A stretch of 64,000 nt of DNA from Rhodamnia argentea (lineage: Eukaryota > Streptophyta > Magnoliopsida > Myrtales > Myrtaceae), in contig NC_063157.1 of NCBI RefSeq assembly GCF_020921035.1, forward strand, positions 620,001 to 684,000, given 5' to 3'. A program made the translations under genes and the position numbers. The notes below the pieces were generated by a model, which was not told the origin of the DNA, did no database searches, and saw only the letters and a list, made by a program, of their open reading frames with translations. Shown piece after piece: positions 1 through 11,650 of the stretch (position 1 is its first letter; the number at the start of each line of letters is the position of its first letter).

Positions 1-284
1 AGAACCGTGCACAAGCACAAAACGCGTCGATGAGCCAGAGGAACAAGATATTATCGCAGTGAACAATCGAAACAGGTTGAGAAGAAGCCTACTAATAAGC
101 GGATGCGAGCAAAGACTGACCACGATGCGCGCTTCTAGGGTTTGGCCAAGAGGTTTAAAGGACAAAGAAGAAAGCTGCAGATTATATTTTTCATTCTGGG
201 AAGTTAAGAAATACACGAGAGTTTTCTTCTAATCATTGACAGAACAAAAATTTACTCTCTAAATGAAAAATAGTAATAATAACG
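1..284. other. Left edge, no gene supported
   Basis: I see no open frame or splice-supported exon here. On the minus strand, positions 135-143 read AAACCCTAG, a telo-box-like motif common in plant promoters of translation and growth genes. It might belong to the promoter or leader of a gene on the minus strand beyond the left edge, but that is only a guess. Confidence 0.25.
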
Positions 285-965
285 TTGTGGTTCTATTTAT
301 TTCAGGAAAAATAACTTACAGAAAAATATTTTTTGAATTTTTAGGCATTCAATTGTCAGAAAATAAGCTAGTTACGGAAAATATTTATTATCCATAGAAA
401 AAATTCTTTCAAAAGTAGGAAAAATAGTTTTTTCTTTTTTATAAGAAGAAAATTTTTTCTCTCGCCTTTGGCCACTCAACTCTTTTATATTCATTTTCTT
501 TTGTTAAATTAAAAAAATTTCAAATTTGCGTTAATTTTTTATTTTTTCCTTTATTTTCTTTTTCTTTTCTTTCTCTATCGGTCGGTGACAACCGACGATC
601 GGTAATAGTTGCTCACCCAAGGCGGGCGAGGTTTGGCTCGAGCTCGACGGCCTCGGGTGACACCGAGCCATGTGTTCCCGGATCTGGTGAGGCCTCACCT
701 CACTTATGGTCGGCGATCGGTTAAAATCAAAATGACAAGAAAAATAATAAAAAATAAGGATTGATAGTATAAAATTTTGATTTTTTTTAAAAATAAAATA
801 AAAAATAAAAAAATTATTGAAAGGAGTGCATCCATACTAAACGATGAAAACATTTTCCAAATCTTTTTTATATTTCAACCGGATATGAAAAATACCTTAT
901 TTTTCTAAAAAATGATTTTTTGAAAAATATTTTTTAGAAATACCATATTTTTTGCTAAACAAAGA
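285..965. repeat. Degenerate AT-rich inverted-repeat element with GC-rich core
   Basis: Both ends are AT-rich and carry related tracts of the type GAAAAATATTTTTT in opposite orientation (about 300-440 and 870-960). They flank a GC-rich core at about 575-725 unlike its surroundings. This is the look of a decayed MITE or other terminal-inverted-repeat element. I could not define clean termini or a target duplication. Confidence 0.35.
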
Positions 966-1387
966 GAGTCTGAATGGAAAACCAAGACTAACCACATTTG
1001 AAATTTGTTTGCAAATTTATCTTTAATCAAGAAAGTTACTAAACAAGTGGAAAAATTACTAAGATAGAAGAAAACCTTTTTCAAAAATAAACTATCATTA
1101 AGTCTGGTAACATTATAACAAAAACTAACAAATTCATGTCTCGAATCATTTATTTGTAAAAGAATTTGATTGGGAAATTAGCTATAAATTATCCAACGCC
1201 GGGAGTATGAAATATTTTTTCAGACCAAATGATAGATCTCATAATTATCCCATACCATGTAGGGGGAGTCAGGAGCTACTTTTCCTACATAAAAAGTTAT
1301 AGATCATACATACAAGTTGTAAATTAATTGTATCCGAAAAAGCATACCACATCGGTATTTTGGCATCACTCGATATGAACTTAGGCA
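966..1387. other. AT-rich intergenic DNA
   Basis: No coding frame, RNA gene or repeat structure that I can support. Confidence 0.4.
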
Positions 1388-1592
1388 ACGTTTGTTTTAT
1401 CGAAAATGAATAATTTGAAAAATATTTTTTTGAAAAATAATTGCATGTATCTCTTATTTTTCATTGCTAATAACAATTTATATCTTAACATTTGCATAAA
1501 TAATGCAAAATATTTTTTCTTCATTTATTTTTATAATTGATTATTTTTTAAAAAATAATTTTCAAATCACACATTTTTCGTTTAACAAACGG
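1388..1592. repeat. MITE-like palindromic element
   Basis: The left end (GTTTGTTTTATCGAAAATG, about 1391) and the reverse complement of the right end (CCGTTTGTTAAACGAAAAATG, from about 1592 back) match, and the match continues inward through AT-rich sequence such as ATTTGAAAAATATTTTTT. A roughly 205-bp element with long imperfect terminal inverted repeats and no coding capacity fits a MITE. A related left end occurs near 46860. Confidence 0.55.
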
Positions 1593-2049
1593 ATAATTCG
1601 ATAGTTTTAAGATATAATTTGCACGTACAAATTTTTCATTTATGTGAAGTAGTCGGTAGAGATAAGAAGTGACTTGCGACCGGCCGGGGGAAAATGGCGG
1701 CAATTTTGCAAGTAAAAAAAAAAGAAAAGTATAAACTTGCCGCAATTAGAAAAGAAAAGAAGAGAAATAAGAAAACCCAAAAAATAAGCGATGAATTGAG
1801 GAAGAAGCGAACGGGGCCAATTGCCGTTGGGGATCAGGCGACCTGTCTCCGTCTCTCGCGCGGCCAAGTCCCGGAGCCAAATCGAGACCCGCAACAAAAA
1901 CCTCCGATTACCGCCGTTCACATCGCCTACGAGAATCAGAGCAAAGTTCCAGGATCATCGATCCAACACGAAGAATTCTCGTTGCGTCCGTCCGTCCGTC
2001 GCCTTCTCCGATTCCATTTGGCGATAAGTTTAGTTCAGCTGTTCGATTC
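1593..2049 (+). promoter_or_regulatory. Upstream region and 5' leader of the GOS11-like gene
   Basis: This stretch holds the presumed promoter and leader of the SNARE gene. TATAAA lies at 1730-1735, but it is 315 bp from the start codon, so its role is uncertain. The part from about 1800 is clearly less AT-rich and lacks a long frame consistent with a known protein. I infer a leader only from position. Confidence 0.3.
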
Positions 2050-5000
2050 ATGGATGTGCCGAGCTCATGGGACGCCCTCCGCAAGCAGGTTCTAATTTCG
2101 TTCCTTGTTGACGGAGCTGATGATTTCTTTTTAACGGTTGAGTGGGTGAATCGTTTGTTGACTTGCTGGAGATCCTCTCAGTTAGGCCTTGGTTTTGCTT
2201 GATTTAGGATTTCATTTGGCTGGAATGTGGTTTTGTTATCTCTGACGTCTGATCTACGAGAAGTCTAGGATGTGTGGCGGAGTTAATTTTATCGATATTA
2301 GTTGATTAAGGGTGATTGTTCGATCTGGTGAGTACTGCGCTAAATTGACTCTGGAAATTCAGAATCTTTGTTCCTCGAGTATTTGACACTCCAGATCTTT
2401 TGCATGTGAAGTCCATAAAGCTGGATTTTATCACTCTTTCAGAGTTGGTGGTGCTTTCATCTTGACATCGTCGATTGTGCTTTACAAGAGACGTCTCAAG
2501 TGCAAAGTTGTTTTTCGCGGTTTTCCTTTTCCTAAGCCAAGGACTACGGCAATGTTGGATATGTGTGCGCGGCCACAGAGATTTAGGAGTGTTTGAATTT
2601 GTAATCCAGATGTTCTGCGGCTGTTTGTGAGTTATAATGACAATTACTACAAATGCTAACGAGCGGAGCATGCCTTTTCCTCGAGCATCCTAACCATTTA
2701 TAATTTCCTTAGAATCAGTATGGTTTTCAGAGTGACTCAATGATAGTTCATGGATCTTATTTGTCCTGTCTCATCATGATTCTAATCAATATCACCGCAG
2801 CATGTATCTTTCGCTTCTAATGTCTCTTGATCTTTTGAGTGTAGGCAAGAAATCTCGAAGCTCAGTTGGACGAGCAGATGAATTCATATAGGAGGATTGT
2901 CTCTGCAAAGGCTTCTTCTAAAGCTGATGCAACAGAGACAGATGTTGAAACTGGGATAGATCGACTACTGAAACAGCTTGAACAAGTAAATATACAAATG
3001 CAAGCTTGGGTATCATCTGGAGGATCGGAGATGGTTTCTCATACTTTGACACGGCATCAAGAAATTCTACAAGATCTTACGCAGGTATTTGGCACTGATA
3101 TTGGTTAATAAGGCCATTGTTTCGAGATTTGATTTGGCCTAAGCACCAAATGATACTTCAAAGTACAGCTAACTTGAGATCTTTGAGTCTTAGCTGTGTG
3201 TTTGGTCACTCATCAGAAAATGAGACTGGACAGGATAAAATAGGACTGTATAAGAACTTTTCTTGATCTCTCATATATTCTAGTCTCATCCTAGTAGAAC
3301 AATAAAAAATCAGGGATTCAAAGATATCATGCCCTATGATATTTCACCGATTGGCGTGCGTATGATAAGTCCCGAGCCAACTAATTAAGACATTAATTGC
3401 AAAATGCAAGCGTTTTCAAAAGTAGTTCAATCTTAGGAAATGATTGATTTATAGGGAAAGTTTTTATCTGTGCAAACCATCAAAATTGGCAGATGGACTG
3501 CCCATTCCTCTCTTGATTCAAATTTACTTCATGAAGGTCACTAAACATTATTCATAAATCATGCTAACTTCAATTGGTTGCATACTGGCGGCAGAGGAAT
3601 CATTATCATTCTCGTTGTACCACAAATACTGGAGCTAGCTCTGCATCCTGAATTCTTGTCCTTTAGAGAAAAACTAACTACATAGCCTTCTACTATTAAG
3701 TGGCGTCGATTTCATTTTGCGTGGTTTTTTAGCACATTGTCTATGTGATCTAAATAGTCTATGTTTTTTCTTCATGTTTCCACCGTCTTAGGTCTTTCCT
3801 TTCCCTTTTCACTTGCACACTCACCAAACTTGCCAATCAAAAGACCTGCAGATTACCATGAGTTGCTGATCTTTTTATCACATGTGTCCTTTCAAAAGAG
3901 AACTTTTTCTTCTGGTGCCCCTTGACTCTGGCAGTGGCCTCAACTCCATTCTCGTTGTACATAATTTACTTCCACTTGCCTACCTGCAAACTGCAATTCT
4001 TCCCTACTTTCAGATTATCATACATGTGAGCATCTTCAGTTTAATAAATATTTTGTACTGCATTTTGCTCTTTACTTTGCTGTTACTCTTGCGTGCAGGG
4101 GAATATTTTCTTGCTAGGTTCCTAGTAACTGTAACTGTAACTGAAATATTCTTGTTATGGTCAGGTGGCTGTGTAATATGTCAAACTGAGCAAAGTAATT
4201 TCTTTTAGGGGGATATTATAAGCTGGACAGTTTAACGCAGTTATCCTTCATATTTCTATTGGCAATCTAGTGAATTGGAATGCTAATTAGGGAAAGCAAA
4301 GGTCACTTATACTTAGAGATGCTCAAGTTAATGAAGATTAGAAGACATGACTTTATCTTTTCTTAAAAGGGCACGACTTTGTCACCTCGAGTCTCTCTGT
4401 TCAACTGAAATACCTCCTTTCTTGATCCTATTTCTTCCACTTTAACTGATCAAAAGATAAAAGTAGCGTCTTTCACTTTCCTTCACATGCTCTCTCTCTC
4501 AAAATATTGGTTGCTCTATGTAAGAAGGGGAATCTGTTCCTATTTCTTGGGGACATGGAATGTTATTTATCAAATTTGCTGGTATGGATGGGATCTTTAT
4601 CTTTCCATGACTAACTCTCTTTTGGGTTATATTCTCACTATTCATTTGGGTTTTGAGGAAACTTCTCCCTTAAACTTCTAGTTCTATGCCTCATAGAATT
4701 GGCTGAATTACCTTAATTTACATCACTGCAGGAGTTCTATCGACTTCGATCCAGCCTAAGAGCTAAACAAGAGCATGCCTCACTCCTTGAGGATTTTAGG
4801 GAGTTTGATAGGACAAGGCTGGACTTGGAAGATGGCCACGGTTCACCAGAGCAAGCCCTTCTTAAGGAGCGTGCAACCATTGGAAGAAGCACAGGACAGG
4901 TATGCACTATTGGCTTTTAAAATCATGGTATAACAATTTGCTTATTGCCGGTGAAAATAAAGATAAACTATGACGCAGAGTGTGCCAGTAGTGAGGTTAT

Positions 5001-6409
5001 TGTTTGTTTTGGTTGTTGAGGTGCCACATGTAGTTTTGTTCATTCTATAGGGTGTTGACGTTTCGGTATTAGGTTACAACAATAACAGCTTGGCATGGCT
5101 ATTATATACATCCCATGTGTATTATCAGCAACTCCCAATTTCGTGGGCATTTCACTGTTTACTATTTTGTTTTTGTCATAACCTGCGGTTGTTATGGAGA
5201 TACCTTGATATATTCTACTGGAATCTTCTCAGTTGGCATGGTATCAGCTTCAATCATGGTTCTCTATATTTTTTGCTTTTGCAATGTTGGCTAGAATCTG
5301 AACACGTCCCAGTTTCTTTAGTATCAATTTTTAGCTACATCTGCTCTTTCACCACTTGGGCTTCCTTAACGACAAATAGCGTGATGGTTGTCCACATATT
5401 CTTTTGTGATCAGTGATCAGTTCGGTGTGGTGTGGGAATGCCAATTTCTACCTCACTATAAAAATGTAGGTTTGGACTTAGGTTCTTTGTATGGATGAAT
5501 ATCTTGGCAAAATGAAAAGCCTTAGTTTATTTGTTGGACCAGCTTATTGAACACGTTCCTCTGCTGCAGATGGATAATGTCATATCTCAAGCACATGCGA
5601 CACTTGGTGCCCTTGTTTTGCAACGTTCCACTTTCGGGGGCATCAATTCAAAACTTAGCAATGTTAGCAGCCGCCTCCCATCGGTACGTGATTATTTCGT
5701 TTATAAAATTTTGTGGAACACGACCAAATGTTTTAAAACTGTAAGTTGATAGATGAATGGATGGATTACATTTAAACGCTCTAAATACTTTCTCTGACGC
5801 ATAGGCTGGACTTTGACCTTAGACTAAAGGATGTGTAATGAGGAGGCAAATACGAGATCTGGAATGATAGAACTCATGACCTCCTGCTATGATAATGTGA
5901 GGTTATATGAGACTACAACCAACTGCTCTAAATGCTTAAACTGATAGGTGAACGCATAATTTAATAATTAATTATGCTACATCAGTATACATATTAGGGA
6001 TAACACGTTTGGGGACTTGAAAGAATGGTTGCATGAAGCCACAAAATGTCATAGTGATGGCATAATGTAAAAAGCTATGAGTGCCTTCGATTAAGTTTTC
6101 TCCTGGTATTCTCTTTTAAGCAAAACAAGATGTCAGGGATACTGATATTGAAAGGGTAAACATGATGGGAAGCAAAATCCCTGTAAATAATAGATCAAGT
6201 ATGAAGGACGGATGGCTCTATGTTTTCTTAGCTCACATGTAATTTCAACACTCGTTGTATAAACTGATGTAATTTTCTCTGATATGTTGCTGCAGGTTAA
6301 TCAAATTCTCTCGGCAATAAAGAGGAAAAAGTCTATGGATACGATCATACTCTCTCTTGTTGCTTCCGTTTGCACATTTCTCATTTTCATATATTGGCTG
6401 AGCAAGTAA
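2050..6409 (+). CDS. GOS11: Golgi SNAP receptor complex member 1 (GOS11-type Qb-SNARE)
   Basis: Five coding exons: 2050-2088, 2845-3084, 4732-4899, 5570-5683 and 6296-6409, giving 224 aa, the length of Arabidopsis GOS11 (223 aa as I recall it). The protein starts MDVPSSWDALRKQ, continues through the conserved block LTRHQEILQDLTQ, and has a C-terminal SNARE helix (about residues 140-205; VLQRSTFGGINSKL, with the Gln of LQRS the likely ionic-layer residue). It ends in a single membrane anchor (TIILSLVASVCTFLIFIYW). The family acts as a Qb-SNARE on Golgi membranes in ER-Golgi and intra-Golgi fusion. All introns are GT-AG in phase 0. The ATG at 2050 is chosen because the first exon encodes the conserved N terminus and its donor CAG|GT closes the frame. 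Assignment to GOS11 rather than GOS12 rests on length and similarity by eye. Confidence 0.93.
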
Positions 6410-7196
6410 CGGTGCCATTTTTAGCATTTCTAGTGGGTTGCCAGTATGGGCCAATTTCTCGATATTTTGTAATTAGTTTTTCTGTAGAATGCCTCAACTG
6501 TCTTTCTATACCTTTTCTTTATCCTCCAAATGGATGCTGTATCTGCATTTTACTGTTTATAAAGATAATACCAGATGCACTTCAAGGCTTTTGGGTCCAC
6601 CATTATCTTTGTAGAGCTTTCGAACTCATTCTCCATTACCCATTGCTTGAAGAGAATATTGTGATAATGCCATAATGGTGTTGAGGCAATCCCAACGGTG
6701 ACCAACAACTGGGTAAACCTACAGCGCTTCTGTTTAGTCATTTACCTGCCTTTGCCTGGGGAATGTTTTTTCGTTGCAAGGCTACAGGGCATATGAAATC
6801 CAATGTTTGTTATGAGGGATATTCATGATGATACGCTTTATGAGCAGTGTGGCATAGCACGTGTGTATACTCCCACTATTGAGTTCGAACTATGTTTTTC
6901 TCAAATGTTCTGAGTTTGATCTGGATTTTGAGTTTCGTATATTGAGGGTGAATTAGTGGTAGGGATGATGTTGTCACTGCAATAAATTTTTTCCAGCTAT
7001 GAGGATTTTATTTCTATTTACAACTTTGAAATTGATTGTCCTCACTGGTAAATCAAATGAAAATTGACGTCACACTCGAGCTTGTTTAGATTATTCACTT
7101 GAATACCTGTGATGACCATGTGGAAAGAAAAACTTTCCTTCCACTAAAACGAGTGAAGTAGAATTGTTCTCCAAGTCAGCCATCAAGTGGGGCTGA
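6410..7196 (+). other. 3' flank of the SNARE gene
   Basis: Probable 3' UTR followed by intergenic sequence. No further coding exon is needed, since the membrane anchor ends properly at 6406. No RNA gene seen. Confidence 0.35.
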
Positions 7197-7306
7197 AACC
7201 TGAAAGCGGAGAAGCTAAGAAGATACCTGTACAACTACATCTGTATTTGCTGCAACCTGAAAGCGAAGAAGCTAAGAAGATACCTATACAACTACATCTG
7301 TATTTA
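7197..7306. repeat. 57-bp tandem duplication
   Basis: Two adjacent copies (7197-7253 and 7254-7306) of a unit starting AACCTGAAAGCG differ at only a few positions. The period of 57 is divisible by three. A frame through it would repeat a 19-residue unit, but that frame has no ATG and no recognisable product. Confidence 0.75.
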
Positions 7307-10300
7307 ATGACTGAGCCAAAAAGTGACCGACTCTTAGGACCACTTCTCCAAGACATTAAGCTGGCCAAGGTCCACTCATCTCGCAAGGAAGAGGCAGGGG
7401 AGGGGGGATGCGGGGATAACATAATGCGCCCGCAACCCTTTAGAGAGAAGAGTTCCATGTACATTGGGTTAGTGCCTGATTTTCAAATCTGAAAGGGACA
7501 ATACTTTTTGCTTGGGGACATTTACTTTTACTGATCCTCTCCTTTTCATTACGTCGCGAAAATGATATGTTCAATACGATTGGCTAGGGAGTACAATTAT
7601 TTGACGAGTTTGTCAACGGCATGCCTAATTTGAAGGTCTCAATCTTAGGGCATTGTGTTACACTTCTACTGTCCATCTGTTCTAGATAATCCAGGGAAAC
7701 GAATCAAGAGAGAGGGAATGACATTTTCTGATCATAGAACTGCAATTTCAATAGTCTAAACAAAGTTTTAGTTGTAGGCTTCTAGTTATGAAGATTACGA
7801 TATTTCAGTCTCTCTGCCCTTACAGAACCTTAAAAGCATGAGGGTAGGTGTTATAATGAGATGGGGTTTCATTTCTCTCAGGTGCTAAGGAGGAGACAAA
7901 TTGTCACCACTTCGGTTGGATAAGGTTGAAGTTCCTGTAACTTTAAAACTATTTGACAAACTTTAAATATACAAAATGAACGGACAGAGAAATCTAGAGA
8001 GATACCCCGGCCCAATTTGATTGGACAAGGCAGACTTAACGTCACCTAACAAAGGAATCATGTCTAACATATGTGCAGGAGAAGATCAAACGGTTGAAAA
8101 GCAAGTGCTTTTACAACCAGTTAAGACTGTTATGCATGCCCATCATTCACTCTTTCCTGACTAACATGCGAAGGACGGCAATCCAGGAGCATATCAAGGG
8201 CCCTTTCCATCAACTCCTCCATCCACCTGTCTGCCACTTGTTTGTGAGCTAAATCTTTCGCCACCGCGAGACGACAAACGAATCTTCTGTTCCCATGTGG
8301 ATTGAATTGGACTTTTCATTTGTGCACATGAAGTTTTTGATTGGGAACCACCCCCACAAGTTTGACTGTTAGTGTTGGCAATAGAGACAAAAGTTTAGAA
8401 GAGAGGGATTTGTACTTCCAGTTTTCCTTTCAATCAAGATTCAAGGTCTGAAGGCCAATGGAGCACCAGTTTACTTCGAGAAAGATGCCCCAAGTTGAAG
8501 TGATGTTAGGGTCGTAGGAGTCATATTTAGGTGTTTGTCAAAATCAGGTCATGTTGGTCTGAAAAAATCACACAAAGTAGGCTGAGCTCTACACCTGTTC
8601 ACACTTGACAGATACCTATTTCTCTACCGTGCTTCTAGGTCATAGCTTGCCAATTTACCGTACAGCATATTATTTATGTGAGGTGCCCAGTAATTGCAAG
8701 ACAAACTATGACTACGAGCTTAAGTTACTTTACGATTTTGATAGTGCTACTGAATTTAGCATGTCCATGGAATTCAATGAAGATGATGCTCAAACTTTTC
8801 ATGTGATCTTAGGTGTCTTTGCTCCTATTTACTAGATGCAAACTACCCAATGCGAGAGGGGAAAAAAAAATCATATTCAAGCCGCCATGTAATTTGGTCG
8901 AGTTCGATGTATGAGAGTCCATAGAGTAACCTTAGTCTAAGCACACTTTGACGGCCATCTCACTGGACTCTGGTTATTTATTGCATCCTAGTCCCTCTGC
9001 TGTTTCCTATGTTCTTGAGTAATAAGATCTACTTGGACATGATCTATCTGCAGATAATGGATATTTGTATCTTTAGATCATCGGTATAGACGCTCGCTGC
9101 AACTTGATGGATGAAATTGAGATGGTTTATCTGAAGAACCCTTGAACACTAACTAGTTACCATGGTAGCTACAGAGAAGCACTTTGATGGGCAACATCAT
9201 CTATGTAGAATTCTGGCATTCCCACTCCATCTACCTGTATTTGTCTTCTTGCAAAGCTGTGGCCTACAGACTTAAAATCCAACACAGACAAAAGCGACCG
9301 CTTTCTGTCACACTATCATTAGACACGCAGAGAGGACGCATACCGAAAAAGAGTTGCCTGTACAACCCGTGTTTCCAACTCTAAATTTTTCCATCCAATG
9401 TCTGTGAATTGATTCCCAAGGAACCTCTTAAGATGGGAAAGAAAGGCAGAGGTTTGTATTTAACCATCATTTCTGCTAGCTCGCAGAGGATTAGATGTTG
9501 ACTAAGATTTATAGCAGATTCTTAGGAATGGAAAAGGAGAAATATGTAGCCTCCACCTTTCAATGTGGGAGCTTGCCTAACAATGTGCACTGATCTTTAC
9601 AAATATATGTCACTTCTATTGTTTTCCTGCTTTAGTCGAACTTGAAATAGAAGATTCCCATGAAATGATGCAATGGCAATTTAACAAAAGATTAAGGTTA
9701 AAGGAACTCAGTTTAGCTAAGGCTGGTTAGGACGAGAACCCCGTTCGGTTGGTTTCTCGGATGGCACATCGCAAGCAGCTGATGCGATCTTTTATTGTCA
9801 ATTTGATTTAACCTTTTCAAAGATCATCCGGTGCAATAACGAGGATATCATTGTTCTGCTCTCGGGGTCTATAATCTGCAATTGTAAAGCAACAACCATA
9901 AATAAATAAATAAATAAAACCCTAATCAGAAGCTTGACAAGCAAAATTTTTAGAACTAATTAGTTGCTCAATGCGCATCATCCCACCCAAAGGCAAGAGG
10001 ATGCACATGAATAGAAGCCCAAGGCCGTCTATGGGTAAATCCTGGCTGCACTCTTGGCGGCGGCTAGAAAGGATCGCTAGACCAGCGGCCAGACCAACAA
10101 TGAATGTATAATGATGGTGATTCCACACCAGGCTCAATACAAAAAATAATTGAAGAAATAAAATGATGACACTATCTTGGTGCACAAGTCGTCCATGTTA
10201 ATTATTCCAGGAGCAACGACACCTATTTTAAACTATATTTGCTTAGGCACCCACTAAGTTCTAGTGTGCACTGAATACTATAGTGCAAAGTATGGACAAG

Positions 10301-10984
10301 GGATTGCTCCTACAATGAATGAACTCTTACACAAGATAAGGACATGACCTTTTCTGTGAAGATATTGCATATCCTTCATTTGGGTGCCAAACTTTACAAA
10401 GCCACATCTTTTTTTTAAGATGAGTCCATTCCAACCCTCACATAACTCCAAAAACGGAAAAGGCGGATATATTCGGTCTTGGATTGAAATTTGATGACAC
10501 AGCCACAGACATTCACAGAAGAGGAGCGTGAAACACAAACGCAAGAATGGCAAGAAGACAGGAGTTTGAGGCAAAGAGAAGAATAAAAGTACACGTTCTT
10601 AGCTAATACAAGGATATGGGTGCAAGATATTGCTCATGAGTTTCAATCAAGAGTCTGCAACACCTCTCTCTCTCTCTTCCAAAACTGTCCTAGTCCTAGT
10701 ATCCTAGTCCTTCTATATTAAGACCTTGTAACTGCAAAACAGGACCAGTTCCTTCCATACATAGCCCAGAGCCTTTATTACTGGCCCATCAATAAGCATT
10801 TGAATTTGAATATATTTTCTGTGCTACAAAAGGTTATCTCCATGGCACATAACTGGTAAGCTGCTTTTGCTAATTACCTCCACATCACTGTACCCTCCAA
10901 AGCGAGAGCAGGTCACTCAGAAAAAACCAACATCATCCTATCATCTGAAGCTTCTTCGCTTGTGAAAACCTTTTATCTTAAGCC
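7307..10984. other. Gene-poor intergenic stretch
   Basis: About 3.7 kb without a gene I can support. Short frames exist (for instance a minus-strand frame at 9922-10185 with two hydrophobic stretches) but none has a conserved motif, splice support or neighbour logic. The last few hundred bases are presumably the promoter and leader of the zinc finger gene. Confidence 0.4.
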
Positions 10985-11650
10985 ATGGAGGGGATGCAGC
11001 AACTAGAGGAAGATCATCAGAAAGAGAGAGAAAGCAAGAATTCCGCTCTTATCCTGGATCTAAGCCTCTCTAGGAAAGATTCCTGTCACGGGTCGAATCC
11101 AGAACTGGATCTCATCCGAGGTTTCGACTCCGATTCACCTCGTAACTCTGAAGGCGCCCTGCAAGGTAGTGAAAACGAGCCAAGAGTGTTTTCATGCAAC
11201 TATTGTCAGAGGAAATTTTACAGCTCTCAAGCACTCGGAGGCCACCAGAATGCGCACAAGCGAGAGCGGACACTAGCAAAGCGGCACCGAATCGGTGGCT
11301 TTGCTTATTCCAGCATGGCCTCCCTGCCTCTGCATGGCTCTTATAACAGATCTCTCGGCATTCAAGTGCATTCTATGATCCACAAGCCGTCTCACACTTA
11401 TGGACAAGACTGGTGGACTCGGCAATCGCTGAATCAGCAGCCTGCAGTTGGAAGACTTGCGGTACAGGATTCTTTTCGTGTGGGAATAACCACCACAGGA
11501 TCATCATCAAATTCCAGGATCGGCAGATTCGATGGAGTCAGGAAGCCTTCTGCTGCTGAGGGGATGGGAGGATTCTGGTGGGGCAGTTTGAATCATTTGG
11601 ATACCAAATTAGATGAAGTGCAGAAAATTGATTTGTCCCTGAAACTCTGA
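10985..11650 (+). CDS. Single C2H2 zinc finger protein with two EAR motifs (ZFP4/ZFP7-like)
   Basis: Single-exon 221-aa protein. It has one plant-type C2H2 finger (C71, C74, H87, H91) containing the invariant QALGGH block (residues 82-87). An LxLxL-type EAR repression motif lies near the N terminus (ILDLSLS, residues 23-29) and a second at the extreme C terminus (DLSLKL). Proteins of this layout in Arabidopsis (ZFP1/3/4/7, and more distantly KNUCKLES and SUPERMAN) are nuclear, bind DNA and repress transcription through TOPLESS-type corepressors. The finger and flanking KRERTLAKR are nearly those I associate with ZFP4 and ZFP7, and the downstream [13 protein letters not shown] stretch agrees. 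Which paralogue it is, and its target genes, cannot be told. The ATG has no in-frame competitor upstream and the frame is intact. Confidence 0.9.
   Translation: MEGMQQLEEDHQKERESKNSALILDLSLSRKDSCHGSNPELDLIRGFDSDSPRNSEGALQGSENEPRVFSCNYCQRKFYSSQALGGHQNAHKRERTLAKRHRIGGFAYSSMASLPLHGSYNRSLGIQVHSMIHKPSHTYGQDWWTRQSLNQQPAVGRLAVQDSFRVGITTTGSSSNSRIGRFDGVRKPSAAEGMGGFWWGSLNHLDTKLDEVQKIDLSLKL

Noticed and set aside
5750-6240. Possible SINE-like sequence in the last GOS11 intron (GAACTCATGACCTCCTGC)
   Set aside because: The phrase recalls repeats common in plant introns, but no promoter boxes, tail or target duplication could be defined.
9922-10185. Minus-strand frame with two hydrophobic stretches
   Set aside because: Could pass for a small membrane protein, but it has no motif, no neighbours that explain it and no splice support.
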